64,000 nucleotides of DNA from an uncultured bacterium (lineage in GTDB: Bacteria > Bacillota > Clostridia > Lachnospirales > Lachnospiraceae), in NCBI GenBank assembly GCA_947383005.1, contig CANDBT010000021.1, positions 1 through 64,000 of the forward strand. The letters run 5' to 3'. Both the position numbers and the translations under genes were made by a program. The notes under the pieces were generated by a model that was given only the letters and a program-made list of their open reading frames with translations, was not told where the DNA came from and did not search any database. Shown here one piece after another: positions 42,160 to 50,625 of the stretch; positions within the stretch are counted from its first letter, which is position 1, and each line of letters begins with the position of its first letter.

Positions 42160-42699
42160 GTGAACACAGATCGAATTGAGCGTCTTCTTGAGAAGCCCTG
42201 CTACATCATTGATGTTCTTCCCGTGACTGTGGAACGAGAGGGAAGGGGGCAGTTTTTTCAGGTGGAGGAGTATCTTCTCGCCGGTGACAGATACCGGGGG
42301 ATCAGGGATCGGTTTGTCTTAGTCCTCTTAAAATTGATGTGCTATTATCATGTGTCCGTCCTCTTAGAAGAATGGATCGACCGGCCTTCGCCCCGGCTTG
42401 TGGAGCAGGCGGTCTGTGAGATTATATGTCCTTCCCCTTCCCCGGAGCATGACGGTCCGGAAGCGGGGCGGGACATGGGTGAGGGGGAGTCTGACCAGGA
42501 GAGGGAAGATGATATTTCCCACACCTTGAATGTGCTGTTTCCGGAGGAGGACATGGTCCTTGTGCTTGAGCGGGACAGTCTGAACATGTCTGTCTATAAT
42601 CCGCCCAAAAGGGCGCGGGATATCATGGAGAAGATCGCCTGGTCGGAGGGGCTGTTCTGGAGAGAGAGCCTTCATTCCGACAGGGAAGCCATGGAATGA
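42160..42699 (+). CDS. Hypothetical protein
   Basis: The 179-residue product starts at a GTG with GGAAGGTGG upstream. The first 85 residues (KPCYIIDVLPVTVEREGRGQ, then FFQVEEYLL) look like a compact domain. An acidic low-complexity segment (PSPEHDGPEAGRDMGEGESD) and a C-terminal helix with VYNPPKRARDIMEKIAWSEG follow. No family was recognised. It is followed 34 bases later by a membrane protein gene and probably shares its transcript. Confidence 0.5.
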   Translation: MNTDRIERLLEKPCYIIDVLPVTVEREGRGQFFQVEEYLLAGDRYRGIRDRFVLVLLKLMCYYHVSVLLEEWIDRPSPRLVEQAVCEIICPSPSPEHDGPEAGRDMGEGESDQEREDDISHTLNVLFPEEDMVLVLERDSLNMSVYNPPKRARDIMEKIAWSEGLFWRESLHSDREAME

Positions 42700-42733
42700 T
42701 GGGAAAAATGGGAATCCGCTGAAAGGAAATGAC

Positions 42734-43645
42734 ATGAATTTCGTGAGAAAACCGATTTGTGTGTCAGGAGTTGTCATAGCTGGCTCTCTGGCAGTCGCCT
42801 TGTTTTTGCTGCTGTTCTTTGTGGCAATCCTGCCGGGAAAGAGGACCATCTGCTATGAGGAGGACCTGGCGGCGGCAGGGGAGGAAGTACTCAGAAACTG
42901 TTTTGGGGACGACTACAAGCTGTCGGAGGGAGTGGAGAAGGAATATGAATATTTTGAGTACCATGACCAGGTAAATGTGACGGTACATTACAGGGAGTGG
43001 ACTCTTTCCTATCGAAACGCCGGGGGAGAGGAGCAGGACTTTGTCTTTCACAACCAGGTAAACAGTATAGAAAGCTTCACAGGTACCTATTTTTGTGAAC
43101 TGACAGAGGATTTTTATAAGAGAAATTTCTGGGATGAAGCGGTGGCCGGGATTCCCGGGGTTCGGGAGGACAGTGTATTGTATTTTCAGGAATACAGCCA
43201 GTTTTCCTCTCCGTCCATACCGAAATCTTCCGTGATGCTTGACAGGCAGCTCCACTATTCCCTGGCGGAACACATCTATTTTCCCCGGCTGGAATTTGAC
43301 CGGGTTTTTGAAGAATTTCCCTATCTGCTCAGATTCTATGTCTATGCCACCTATGAGAGCCCTGAGGAGGGGGAGAGGCAGAGGCAGCGTCAGGAGACGG
43401 AGGAGAGATTGCGGCACATGGTCGATGAGATCATCGCCTATACGGGAGGGACTCTCAACGCCACGGTGGGCGTCACCATGATGGACCAGGACGGATATGT
43501 GGACGGGTTCGGCTTTCGAGTTCTGAACGGGGAATATTTCCAGCCGAAAGACGGCTCGGAGCATGAGTATGACATTGCCCTCCACGAACATTTTTTCGGC
43601 CCGATTGTGCTGGAGGACAGGGAAGAACAGGAGGACAAGGAATGA
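42734..43645 (+). CDS. Hypothetical single-pass membrane protein
   Basis: The 303-residue product has one N-terminal membrane segment (VVIAGSLAVALFLLLFFVAI) and a large acidic, extracytoplasmic part rich in Glu, Tyr and Phe with no recognised motif. A charged coil (EEGERQRQRQETEERLRHMV) lies near residue 225. AAAGGAAATGAC precedes the ATG. Its stop overlaps the start of a 33-codon frame, which suggests an operon with the flanking small genes. Confidence 0.55.
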   Translation: MNFVRKPICVSGVVIAGSLAVALFLLLFFVAILPGKRTICYEEDLAAAGEEVLRNCFGDDYKLSEGVEKEYEYFEYHDQVNVTVHYREWTLSYRNAGGEEQDFVFHNQVNSIESFTGTYFCELTEDFYKRNFWDEAVAGIPGVREDSVLYFQEYSQFSSPSIPKSSVMLDRQLHYSLAEHIYFPRLEFDRVFEEFPYLLRFYVYATYESPEEGERQRQRQETEERLRHMVDEIIAYTGGTLNATVGVTMMDQDGYVDGFGFRVLNGEYFQPKDGSEHEYDIALHEHFFGPIVLEDREEQEDKE

Positions 43646-43743
43646 ATCAGGGCTTTGCCTTAAAGGCGATGAGAATGGACAGGAGAGAGCGGTATCAGAC
43701 CGTGCGAGAGTTCTGGGCTGCCTGGAAAAAGGCTTTTTCATGA
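43642..43743 (+). CDS. Possible 33-residue protein, overlapping start
   Basis: The frame begins with ATGA, overlapping the stop of the membrane protein gene, and encodes MNQGFALKAMRMDRRERYQT and a Trp-rich end (REFWAAWKKAFS). It ends 13 bases before the next gene. Position and basic amphipathic composition suggest translational coupling, but expression is unproven. Confidence 0.35.
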   Translation: MNQGFALKAMRMDRRERYQTVREFWAAWKKAFS

Positions 43744-43756
43744 GAGGAGAACATTA

Positions 43757-43963
43757 ATGAGCAAATACGCGGCCCTTTGGGAGCAGATACAAAAGGACGG
43801 CCGACCGTCCTTTACACTTACTTTTGGGGAGATCCAGGAGATGGGAGGAATCCCCCTTGACCACTCTTTCCTGAAATATAAAAAGGAGCTTACGGAATAC
43901 GGGTATGAGGTGGGAAAAATATCCATGAAGGAGCAGACGGTGATCTTTTGGAAAATCGGCTGA
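43757..43963 (+). CDS. Small conserved protein, DUF7662-like
   Basis: The 68-residue product (MSKYAALWEQIQKDGRPSFT, LTFGEIQEMGGIPLDHSFLK, YKKELTEYGYEVGKISMKEQ) resembles small proteins widespread in Clostridia with a Y-x-x-L-W-E-x-I start and an LTFxEI motif. The name DUF7662 is a memory-based suggestion. GAGGAGAACATTA precedes the ATG. Function is unknown; a short winged-helix-like fold is possible. Confidence 0.55.
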   Translation: MSKYAALWEQIQKDGRPSFTLTFGEIQEMGGIPLDHSFLKYKKELTEYGYEVGKISMKEQTVIFWKIG

Positions 43964-44015
43964 CATTCCAAGTGGATACGATCGCGGAGCCGCGGTCTGA
44001 ACGGTTACGCCTGAT

Positions 44016-44132
44016 ATGATAAATAGCTGCCTGCAGGAGCGGGAACACTGGGATTTTCTGGTGCTGCGGTTCCGGAACGTGGATTATAATCTGAGGGTAA
44101 AGTATGAGAAGTTTTCTATTGACATTGTATAA
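44016..44132 (+). pseudogene. C-terminal gene remnant
   Basis: The 38-codon frame reads INSCLQEREHWDFLVLRFRN and then VDYNLRVKYEKFSIDIV, ending at TAA 44132. It has no ribosome binding site. The pattern looks like the conserved end of a larger protein whose front was lost. The family was not identified. Confidence 0.35.
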
Positions 44133-44261
44133 CCGGAAAGTATCTTTTGGCCAGGGAGGAAGCGTTTGAAGCTTCTTGTCCAGGGCATTGCTGCTGTTAG
44201 CTGTACAGGTAAAGATTATAGAAATTATAGAAAGATTATGGAAATCCAAGGAGTACAAAAG

Positions 44262-44915
44262 ATGGATTATTCGGAAATGGTTATCTTTATTATGGAAATC
44301 GCTGGTACGGTTGCTTTTGCCTCTTCCGGTGCGATGCTGGCGGTGCGTAAGGAGATGGATCTGTTTGGCGTATGCGTGCTGGGAGTGACTACATCAGTAG
44401 GAGGAGGGGTGGTACGCGATTTGATATTGGGGATTACCCCGCCGAATATGTTCCGCAAACCGGTTTATACTATGGTGGCGTTGGGTGTGTCAGCCCTTTT
44501 GTTTTTGCTGTTGTATATCCGCAACAATTTGATGCAAGGAAAAATCGGGGTGGCTTATGACCGGATAATGACGGTTTTTGACGCTGTTGGCTTGGGAATA
44601 TTTACGGTGGTGGGTATTAATACGGCCAGGCATGCGGGATACAGCCAAAATTTCCTGTTGGTATTCGTGGGGGTAGTGACCGGAGTGGGTGGAGGACTGA
44701 TACGGGATATGATGGCTCAGGAGAAGCCGTATATCCTGACAAAGCATATTTACGCCTGCGCTTCTCTCGCCGGTGCGCTGATCTGTGTATTCTGCGGCAA
44801 TATGATGGGAAGGCTGGCTTCTATGATGGCCGGTGCAGCGGTGGTGATTGTCATCAGGCTTTTGGCTATGCGTTATCGCTGGAATTTGCCGAGAATCAGA
44901 TCCGGGCGTGATTAG
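44262..44915 (+). CDS. TRIC/UPF0126 family membrane protein
   Basis: From the ATG at 44262 (AAGGAG eight bases upstream) the protein has 217 residues with about seven membrane segments and an internal duplication. Each half carries the family motif, GGGVVRDLILG and GGGLIRDMMAQ. FASSGAMLAVRKEMDLFGVC opens the first repeat. Prokaryotic members were described as trimeric cation channels or glycine transporters (YadS/YicG group). The previously possible start at 44166 adds 32 residues without membrane character and is rejected. Confidence 0.88.
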   Translation: MDYSEMVIFIMEIAGTVAFASSGAMLAVRKEMDLFGVCVLGVTTSVGGGVVRDLILGITPPNMFRKPVYTMVALGVSALLFLLLYIRNNLMQGKIGVAYDRIMTVFDAVGLGIFTVVGINTARHAGYSQNFLLVFVGVVTGVGGGLIRDMMAQEKPYILTKHIYACASLAGALICVFCGNMMGRLASMMAGAAVVIVIRLLAMRYRWNLPRIRSGRD

Positions 44916-44933
44916 CCCTATAGTCCTGTGGAT

Positions 44934-45426
44934 TGCTTTGCATTTCATGCTCCCGCAATTCTAAAACACTTCAAGTTCAAAAATCCGTCACATTATTTCA
45001 ACAGTATCTGCGTTGGTGGCTTGATACAATGTGGGTTATAGTTGTAAAATGTACTCCCAAAGTCTTTTTGTGCCTGAATTTGTGAGATGGTTTTGGAATG
45101 TATATATGCTTATGAGGCGTACGTGTAACGTACGCTGATTGAATTTATGTGCATATGAAGGGAAATCAGCCATAAAGGAAGGTACAGAAGAGATTTCGGG
45201 AGTAGATAAAGAGTACTCTTGGAAATTCTTTGTGTCCGGATTTGTGAGATGATTTTTTGTCAGAAGTGCGGGAATTCAGTTCGTCCTAAACAAGCGCCAC
45301 TGGCGCTTAGGACCGCCGCAGGCGATTTTCATGATTTTGCCAGTTGCTGTGAACGCAAGTGAACAATAACAAATCAACCGCAAAGATGGACGCAAGGAAG
45401 TTTTTCGAGAGTGTTCTATAAAATAG
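44934..45426. repeat. Compound repeat region: families F, C and B
   Basis: 44934-44985 matches 20809-20880 (family F). Family C arms lie at 45051-45058 (GTACTCCC) and 45198-45204 (GGGAGTA), with a perfect GCGTACGT/ACGTACGC hairpin between them near 45117-45135. A second C copy runs from GAGTACTCTTGGAAA at 45211 to TTTTTCGAGAGTG at 45401-45413, but is split by a family B right half (AAGCGCCACTGGCGCTT at about 45293, ending GTGAACAATAAC). This shows B inserted into C. Confidence 0.6.
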
Positions 45427-45442
45427 AATGGAGGAGAACTCA

Positions 45443-46093
45443 ATGGAAGCCACCAAAGATGAGCAGATAGTAATTGCGGGGAACAGAATTGGCAGGGAGG
45501 CATACGGATATATCCGTGTCTCTACAGTTCAGCAGAATGATGACCGTCAAAGGATAGCGATGGCGGAATGGGGGGTGCCACAGGAAAATATTTTTTCTGA
45601 TAAGCAATCAGGTAAAGATTTTAACCGTCCGGGATATCGGGCAATGTTGGATGCCATCAGGGAGGGCGATCAGGTCGTGATTAAAAGCATAGACCGATTG
45701 GGCAGAAATTTTGATGAGATTTTGGAACAGTGGCGTTACATTACCTTGGAGAAAAAATGTGGTATTGTCGTTTTGGATATGGATATTCTCAACACAGATT
45801 TGGATCGGGGGCTTTTAGACCGTCTGGTGTCGGAGATTATGATGATTGCTTTGTCCTATGTAGCGCAAACAGAAAGGGAGATGATGCGCCAGAGGGTATT
45901 TGAGGGGATTGCGGCCGCTAAGGAAAGGGGGGTTCACTGTGGCAGAAAACCAAAGGAGATCCCGCCGTTTTTTACGATGATTTATGGCCTTTGGAGAGAG
46001 GGGCAAATTTCCGCGAGGGAAGCTGCCAGGAGGCTTGGCGTGGACAACCATACGTTTAAAAAGTGGACAAGCCTGGAAGAAAGGGCGGTTTGA
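45443..46093 (+). CDS. Small serine recombinase (resolvase/invertase family)
   Basis: From the ATG at 45443 (GGAGGAG upstream) the protein has 216 residues. The catalytic Ser27 lies in YGYIRVSTVQQNDDRQ; the conserved Arg motif is KSIDRLGRNFDEIL; the E-helix region TEREMMRQRVFEGIAAAKER follows. The C-terminus has a resolvase HTH (GQISAREAARRLGVDNHTFK). It probably acts on a local dimer resolution or inversion site. No paired inverted crossover sites were recognised nearby. It sits before a truncated ATPase gene, in a region with repeat insertions. Confidence 0.93.
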   Translation: MEATKDEQIVIAGNRIGREAYGYIRVSTVQQNDDRQRIAMAEWGVPQENIFSDKQSGKDFNRPGYRAMLDAIREGDQVVIKSIDRLGRNFDEILEQWRYITLEKKCGIVVLDMDILNTDLDRGLLDRLVSEIMMIALSYVAQTEREMMRQRVFEGIAAAKERGVHCGRKPKEIPPFFTMIYGLWREGQISAREAARRLGVDNHTFKKWTSLEERAV

Positions 46094-46157
46094 CGGGCAG
46101 AAAGGCCATGACTGTAGGTTAAAGTAGCCTAAAGTAACGGCTTGTGTTATACTGATG

Positions 46158-46514
46158 TTATGGAAACAAGGGGATATTTTGATATTGGATGAACCGGAAA
46201 TTAATCTTCATCCGGAATGGCAAGTGGAATATGCAAAAACTCTCGTAAGTTTGCAAAAAGAATTCCGTTTAAAAATTCTTGTAACGACACATAGTCCTTA
46301 TTTTATGCGTGCGATTGAGTGTTTTAGTGATACAAATAATATTATGGAACAATTAAATGTATATAGAGTTAGTAAAGATAAGGAAAAAGGAGAAACATTG
46401 ATCGAGAATGTATCGTATACCGAGTTTGGCATAACGGATTTATATGATGAATTATCGGCTCCTTTAGAAAAATTAGAGTTATTACTAGATAAAAAATATG
46501 GGACGGACGAATAG
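46158..46514 (+). pseudogene. AAA ATPase C-terminal fragment (OLD/AAA_15-like)
   Basis: The frame covers about 118 codons. GDILILDEPEINLHPEWQ is the Walker B plus signature-proximal region of SMC/OLD-like AAA ATPases, and ILVTTHSPYFMRAIE is the H-loop segment. Walker A and most of the ATPase are absent: upstream is the recombinase gene with a 60-base gap. ATPases of this group are common in anti-phage modules. The start is not defined; the gene is a truncated remnant. Confidence 0.75.
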
Positions 46515-47204
46515 AAAAATGAATGTATTAAATGAAATTGCACAAGAAGATATTCAAACGTTTAAATATCCTGATGAAAAAATAGCATCAAATATATACC
46601 AGGTTTCCCTTTCTTATGCATTTAGAGCTCTTGATGGCATGAGTGATGATGAAAGAATAAAAAAACAGTACTTTCATTACTGAAAGATAAGGGCAAGGAT
46701 GGTGTCTATAATAAGGTCTGCGATTCTGTTCAGATGATAAAAATGCAATTAGAGTTTGGAGGGTTGCATGAGCATGATGATATAGTTACACATACCCATT
46801 TTTTTATCATATACGCAGGAAAAAATGATATACCTTCAAGAGAACCGTTAGAGAGGTTGAAGAAAACACAAGTGTTACGCGACAGTCGGGGAAAACAACG
46901 AAAAGCGGGAAGAATGATATTGGACACTGAAAAGAAAGAGAAAGAAATTTATGGATATTTTGAAAATGAGATCCAGAATTTAGGATTGGCAGCTTGTGAT
47001 GAGGCTGCATTTCCGGGAGATGCCCTGCCTCGTGCCAGAAAGATTGTAAAAGGGAGAAGCAAGCAGAGAATGTTTTCACTTTTTTCGGCACGTGATTTTG
47101 CGGAGATAGTGAATTCCGGCTTTTTTTCTGATTGGAAATGGGGGAGTTATCAACAATATTTCCATAAGAATAAAGCAAGCTTTCTAAACGAAACAAATCA
47201 TTGA
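46498..47204 (+). pseudogene. Partner gene of the truncated ATPase, frameshifted at an A7 run
   Basis: Frame one starts near 46498 or 46519 (MNVLNEIAQEDIQTFKYPDE) and stops at 46683. A -1 shift at the seven A residues (46659-46665) continues as IKKTVLSLLKDKGKDGVYNK and runs to 47204 through GGLHEHDDIVTHTHFFIIYA and KQRMFSLFSARDFAEIVNSG. The join is smooth, so the ancestral protein had about 235 residues. No family was recognised. Because the ATPase before it is truncated, decay is the simplest reading, though A AAA AAA is also a slippery sequence. Confidence 0.55.
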
Positions 47205-47258
47205 TGTAAAAAAGTTCAATGCCCTGCCGGAAAAGGACATTAAAACCACCCCAAAGGC

Positions 47259-49922
47259 TTATTCATGCAGTTCTATCTCCTCTGCCGGTAAGGTAAAGGT
47301 AAAAACCGCACCTGCCGGCAGGTTGTCGGATACGGAAATTTGCCCTCCATGTGCAGTGACAATGGATTTGCACAAAGATAATCCCAGCCCTAAGCTTCTG
47401 CGGCTGTCGGCAATTGTGTTTGCTCCACAGTAAAACATGTCAAAAACATGTGATTTTTGTTCGTCCGGTATTCCCAATCCATTATCGGAAACGGATACCG
47501 AAATCCATTTTCCTTCTTTTTTCGTATTGATTTCTATTGTAGAACCTGTCGGCGTATACTTTATGGCGTTATCTACCAGATTGATCATGACCTGGACAAT
47601 CAGCTTCGCGTCAATATTGGCCAGCAGAAGTTCCTGGGAGGAGCGGATGCGGATAGTATGTTCGTTGCTTCTCCGGTTTATATGGTGCAGCGCTTCTGTG
47701 ATTACCTCGTCTATCAGTTCCACCGACCGGGTCAGATTTACCTGCCCGTCTTCTATTCTGGTTATGGAAAGCAGATTTTCCACCAGGTTGATCAGCCACA
47801 TGGAATCGTCATAGATATCGGTAAAAGTCTGCTTTTTCATGGTGTCATCCATTTTTTGATAATTCGCCATCAGATTTCCGGCGCTTCCCGAAATGGAAGT
47901 AAGCGGCGTGCGCAGGTCATGGGAAATAGCACGAAGCAGATTGGCGCGGAGCTGTTCATTTTTTGCCAGGACGGTTGCATCTTCCTTCTCTCTGGCATTT
48001 TTCATATTTTCCAGGGCCAGCGCACATTCGCCCAGAATGGAGAGCATTATGCTTTTTTCAAAAGCATCCAGTGGGATGTCCTGCATATGGATTCCGACTA
48101 CGCCATATATCCTGCTGCTTAGGCGGATGGCAAGATACAGGCATTTTGCATTTGCCAATGTATCTGTGGTAGCTCCGGCGTGCTTATTGTTCCGCAGCAC
48201 CCATTCGGCAACCGCTTTTTCATTATCCGTTGCCAAATCGGCCTGTTCGCTGTCTGCCGTCCGGTAGACATCCGGTTTTTCCAGTTTTTGGCCGTCGGAA
48301 GGGTAAATAATCAGATCCCGCTTTAACAGTTTTGTGATCTGTCCTGCCGTAATACTCAAAATGGCAGATTCGTCCTTTCCTTTTTGCAGAAGCTGGTTTG
48401 TTTCCAATAAAATCTTTGTCCTGAATGCCGCGTGGGCGGACTGTCGGGCATTTTCCTTAAGCCTGCCTGCAAGCGAGCCTGTCAGTAATGCGACCAGGAA
48501 CATAATGGTAAACGTAACCGGATAATCCGGGTCATGGAATTGAAACGTAAAGCGCGGGACGGTAAAGAAAAAATTAAATACCAGCACGCTTATAATGGAG
48601 GCCGTCAGGCCGCAAAGCCGGTTTGTCGTAATAATGGAAATGACAAGAACGCCGAAAATATAAACCGCAATGATATTCGCTTCCGTAAATCCGAGTGTAT
48701 AAAATGCATAACCGACGAGCGTAGCCGTCAGCAGGACCAGGATACTCTTTTCAATATCCCGTGCGGACATCGTTTTCGGAATGATTTTTCTGGCCGGGCG
48801 GTATTTCCATGCCACCGCATCCGGAATTACATGAATGTCTAAATTGGGAGCTGCGGCAATCAGCCGTTCTGTCAGGGTGGGCTTGCTGAATATGCCTTTC
48901 CTGGCCGTGGTGCTGCGTCCGATTACAATCTTGGAGATACCGGACAGTCTGGCAAATTCTGCAATCTGATAGGGGACATCTTCACCGTAGGTCGTTTCGA
49001 TAGCTGCGCCAAGCTGTTCGGCAAGATGCACATTTTCCCTCAGTCTTTTTTTATCGTCCTCATCCATCGATGTTGTCGCCGGTGTCTCTACAAAAAGGGC
49101 GGTAAAGTTCCCCTTGAATGCCCGTGCCATCCTTGCGGCAGTACGGATAATTTTGGCATTGGAGGGGGAAGAAGAAAGGCACACCAGAATGTGTTCATCG
49201 GTATGATAATCGCCCCTGCTTTGGATTCTGGCGCTTTCCGTCAGTAGGTTTACCCGGTCTGCACAGCGCCGCAGGGCGATTTCCCGTAAAGCGGTCAAGT
49301 TCTCCGCCGTAAAGAAATTAACCGCCGCGAGTTTTGCCTGATCACCCTGATAGATATATCCGCCTGCCAGCCGTTCCAGCAGCTCCACCGGTTCAATATC
49401 CACCAGTTCTACCTGATCCGCCTGATCAAAAGCGGAATCCGGGATACGCTCCCTGACCATAACTCCGGTAATGGCTGCAACCATATCGTTCAGGCTTTCG
49501 ATATGCTGGACGTTGACCGTGGTGTATACATCAATGCCTGCGCTTAACAATTCCTGGATGTCCTGATAGCGTTTGGCGTGGCGGCTTCCTTTTGCATTGG
49601 CGTGGGCGAATTCATCGACAAGAATGAGCTGCGGTTTTCTCTCCAGTGCGGCATCAAGATCAAATTCACGCAAGGTCGTTCCTCTATAGGAGATTGTTTT
49701 TGCAGGAAGCTGTTCCAGGCCGTACGCCAGGCGGGCCGTCTGAGGACGGGCGTGGGGTTCGATATATCCTGCCACCACATCAATGCCCCGTTCTTTTGCC
49801 AGGAGGGCAGCTTTAAGCATCGCATAGGTCTTCCCCACGCCGGCGGCATAACCAAAAAAGATCTTTAATTTCCCGTTTGGGGGATTTGACGGATTGTTAT
49901 GGATGATCGCCACTTTCTCCAA
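47259..49922 (-). CDS. kdpD: KdpD sensor kinase
   Basis: The 887-residue kinase has near-normal family length. It has an N-terminal KdpD domain with Walker A GYAAGVGKTYAML, a USP-like domain (HILVCLSSSPSNAKIIRTAA), four membrane segments near residues 395-490, a GAF region, the HisKA box RAISHDLRTPLTSIS and HATPase_c (NLVDNAIKYTPTGS, SVSDNGLGI). It starts at a TTG (49922) with GCGAGG upstream. It senses potassium limitation and turgor and normally phosphorylates KdpE, but no kdpE or kdpFABC genes are adjacent; it follows ktrA and ktrB instead. The ATPase remnant lies where kdpE would be expected. Confidence 0.96.
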   Translation of the reverse strand: MEKVAIIHNNPSNPPNGKLKIFFGYAAGVGKTYAMLKAALLAKERGIDVVAGYIEPHARPQTARLAYGLEQLPAKTISYRGTTLREFDLDAALERKPQLILVDEFAHANAKGSRHAKRYQDIQELLSAGIDVYTTVNVQHIESLNDMVAAITGVMVRERIPDSAFDQADQVELVDIEPVELLERLAGGYIYQGDQAKLAAVNFFTAENLTALREIALRRCADRVNLLTESARIQSRGDYHTDEHILVCLSSSPSNAKIIRTAARMARAFKGNFTALFVETPATTSMDEDDKKRLRENVHLAEQLGAAIETTYGEDVPYQIAEFARLSGISKIVIGRSTTARKGIFSKPTLTERLIAAAPNLDIHVIPDAVAWKYRPARKIIPKTMSARDIEKSILVLLTATLVGYAFYTLGFTEANIIAVYIFGVLVISIITTNRLCGLTASIISVLVFNFFFTVPRFTFQFHDPDYPVTFTIMFLVALLTGSLAGRLKENARQSAHAAFRTKILLETNQLLQKGKDESAILSITAGQITKLLKRDLIIYPSDGQKLEKPDVYRTADSEQADLATDNEKAVAEWVLRNNKHAGATTDTLANAKCLYLAIRLSSRIYGVVGIHMQDIPLDAFEKSIMLSILGECALALENMKNAREKEDATVLAKNEQLRANLLRAISHDLRTPLTSISGSAGNLMANYQKMDDTMKKQTFTDIYDDSMWLINLVENLLSITRIEDGQVNLTRSVELIDEVITEALHHINRRSNEHTIRIRSSQELLLANIDAKLIVQVMINLVDNAIKYTPTGSTIEINTKKEGKWISVSVSDNGLGIPDEQKSHVFDMFYCGANTIADSRRSLGLGLSLCKSIVTAHGGQISVSDNLPAGAVFTFTLPAEEIELHE

Positions 49923-49962
49923 CAGTTCTACCTCGCTTCCTATATCTATTGTTTCCTATGCT

Positions 49963-50610
49963 TTATATCCGAAAACACTTTTGGATGTCTTTATTTCTGC
50001 CAAGTACCAGCATGGTATTCTGTGCTTCCATAATCATGTCAGGAGAGACGGAAAGCTCTAACTTTCCGTTTTTTCGGATTCCCATAATATTGATACTATA
50101 CTTTTTACGAATGTCAATCTGCCCGATACTTTGTCTGGCCCAGTTTTCCGGAACGGGAATTTCAAATATCGCATGTTCCTCATCCAATTCTATGTAGTCC
50201 AGAATATGGTCGGCGCTATAGCGGATTGCCGTCCATTTGGCAAGTTGCTTTTCCGGATAAACCACTTCGTCCGCACCGTTGCGCAGGAGGAATTTTGCCT
50301 GGACATCCCTAGCCGCTCTGGATACTACCAGTTTTGCTCCAAGTTCTTTTAGCAGCGAAGTCGTTTCCAGGGAACTTTGGAAATCATTTCCGATAGCGAC
50401 AATACAAACATCATAGTTGCGGATGCCCAAAGATTCCAGAAAATCCGCATTGGTACTGTCTCCGATTTGCGCGCTGGTTACAAAGGGCAGCGCGGCGCTC
50501 ACCCGCTCTTCCACCTGATCAATTGCCATTACCTGATGTTTCAGTTCATTTAAATGCAGGGCGATGTGTCTTCCAAACCGTCCAAGCCCGATTAAAAGTA
50601 TGGATTTCAT
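49963..50610 (-). CDS. ktrA: Potassium channel regulatory subunit KtrA/TrkA type
   Basis: The 215-residue cytoplasmic protein has an N-terminal RCK (TrkA_N) domain with the dinucleotide loop LIGLGRFGRHIALHL and acidic Asp at the end of the second strand (VMAIDQVEERV). The C-terminal TrkA_C domain is around ENWARQSIGQIDIRKKYSIN. It gates the KtrB pore in response to nucleotides. It lies 15 bases after ktrB and 40 bases before kdpD. AGGAGGAAATATC precedes the start. Confidence 0.94.
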   Translation of the reverse strand: MKSILLIGLGRFGRHIALHLNELKHQVMAIDQVEERVSAALPFVTSAQIGDSTNADFLESLGIRNYDVCIVAIGNDFQSSLETTSLLKELGAKLVVSRAARDVQAKFLLRNGADEVVYPEKQLAKWTAIRYSADHILDYIELDEEHAIFEIPVPENWARQSIGQIDIRKKYSINIMGIRKNGKLELSVSPDMIMEAQNTMLVLGRNKDIQKCFRI

Positions 50611-50625
50611 CCTGATATTTCCTCC

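Noticed and set aside
44166-44261. N-terminal extension of the TRIC/UPF0126 protein
   Set aside because: No membrane character or ribosome binding site; AAGGAG before 44262 fixes the start at the family position.
45443-46093. Serine recombinase as the integrase that made the ppdK island
   Set aside because: It is a small resolvase/invertase-type protein 27 kb away, and the ppdK repeats do not resemble its local surroundings.
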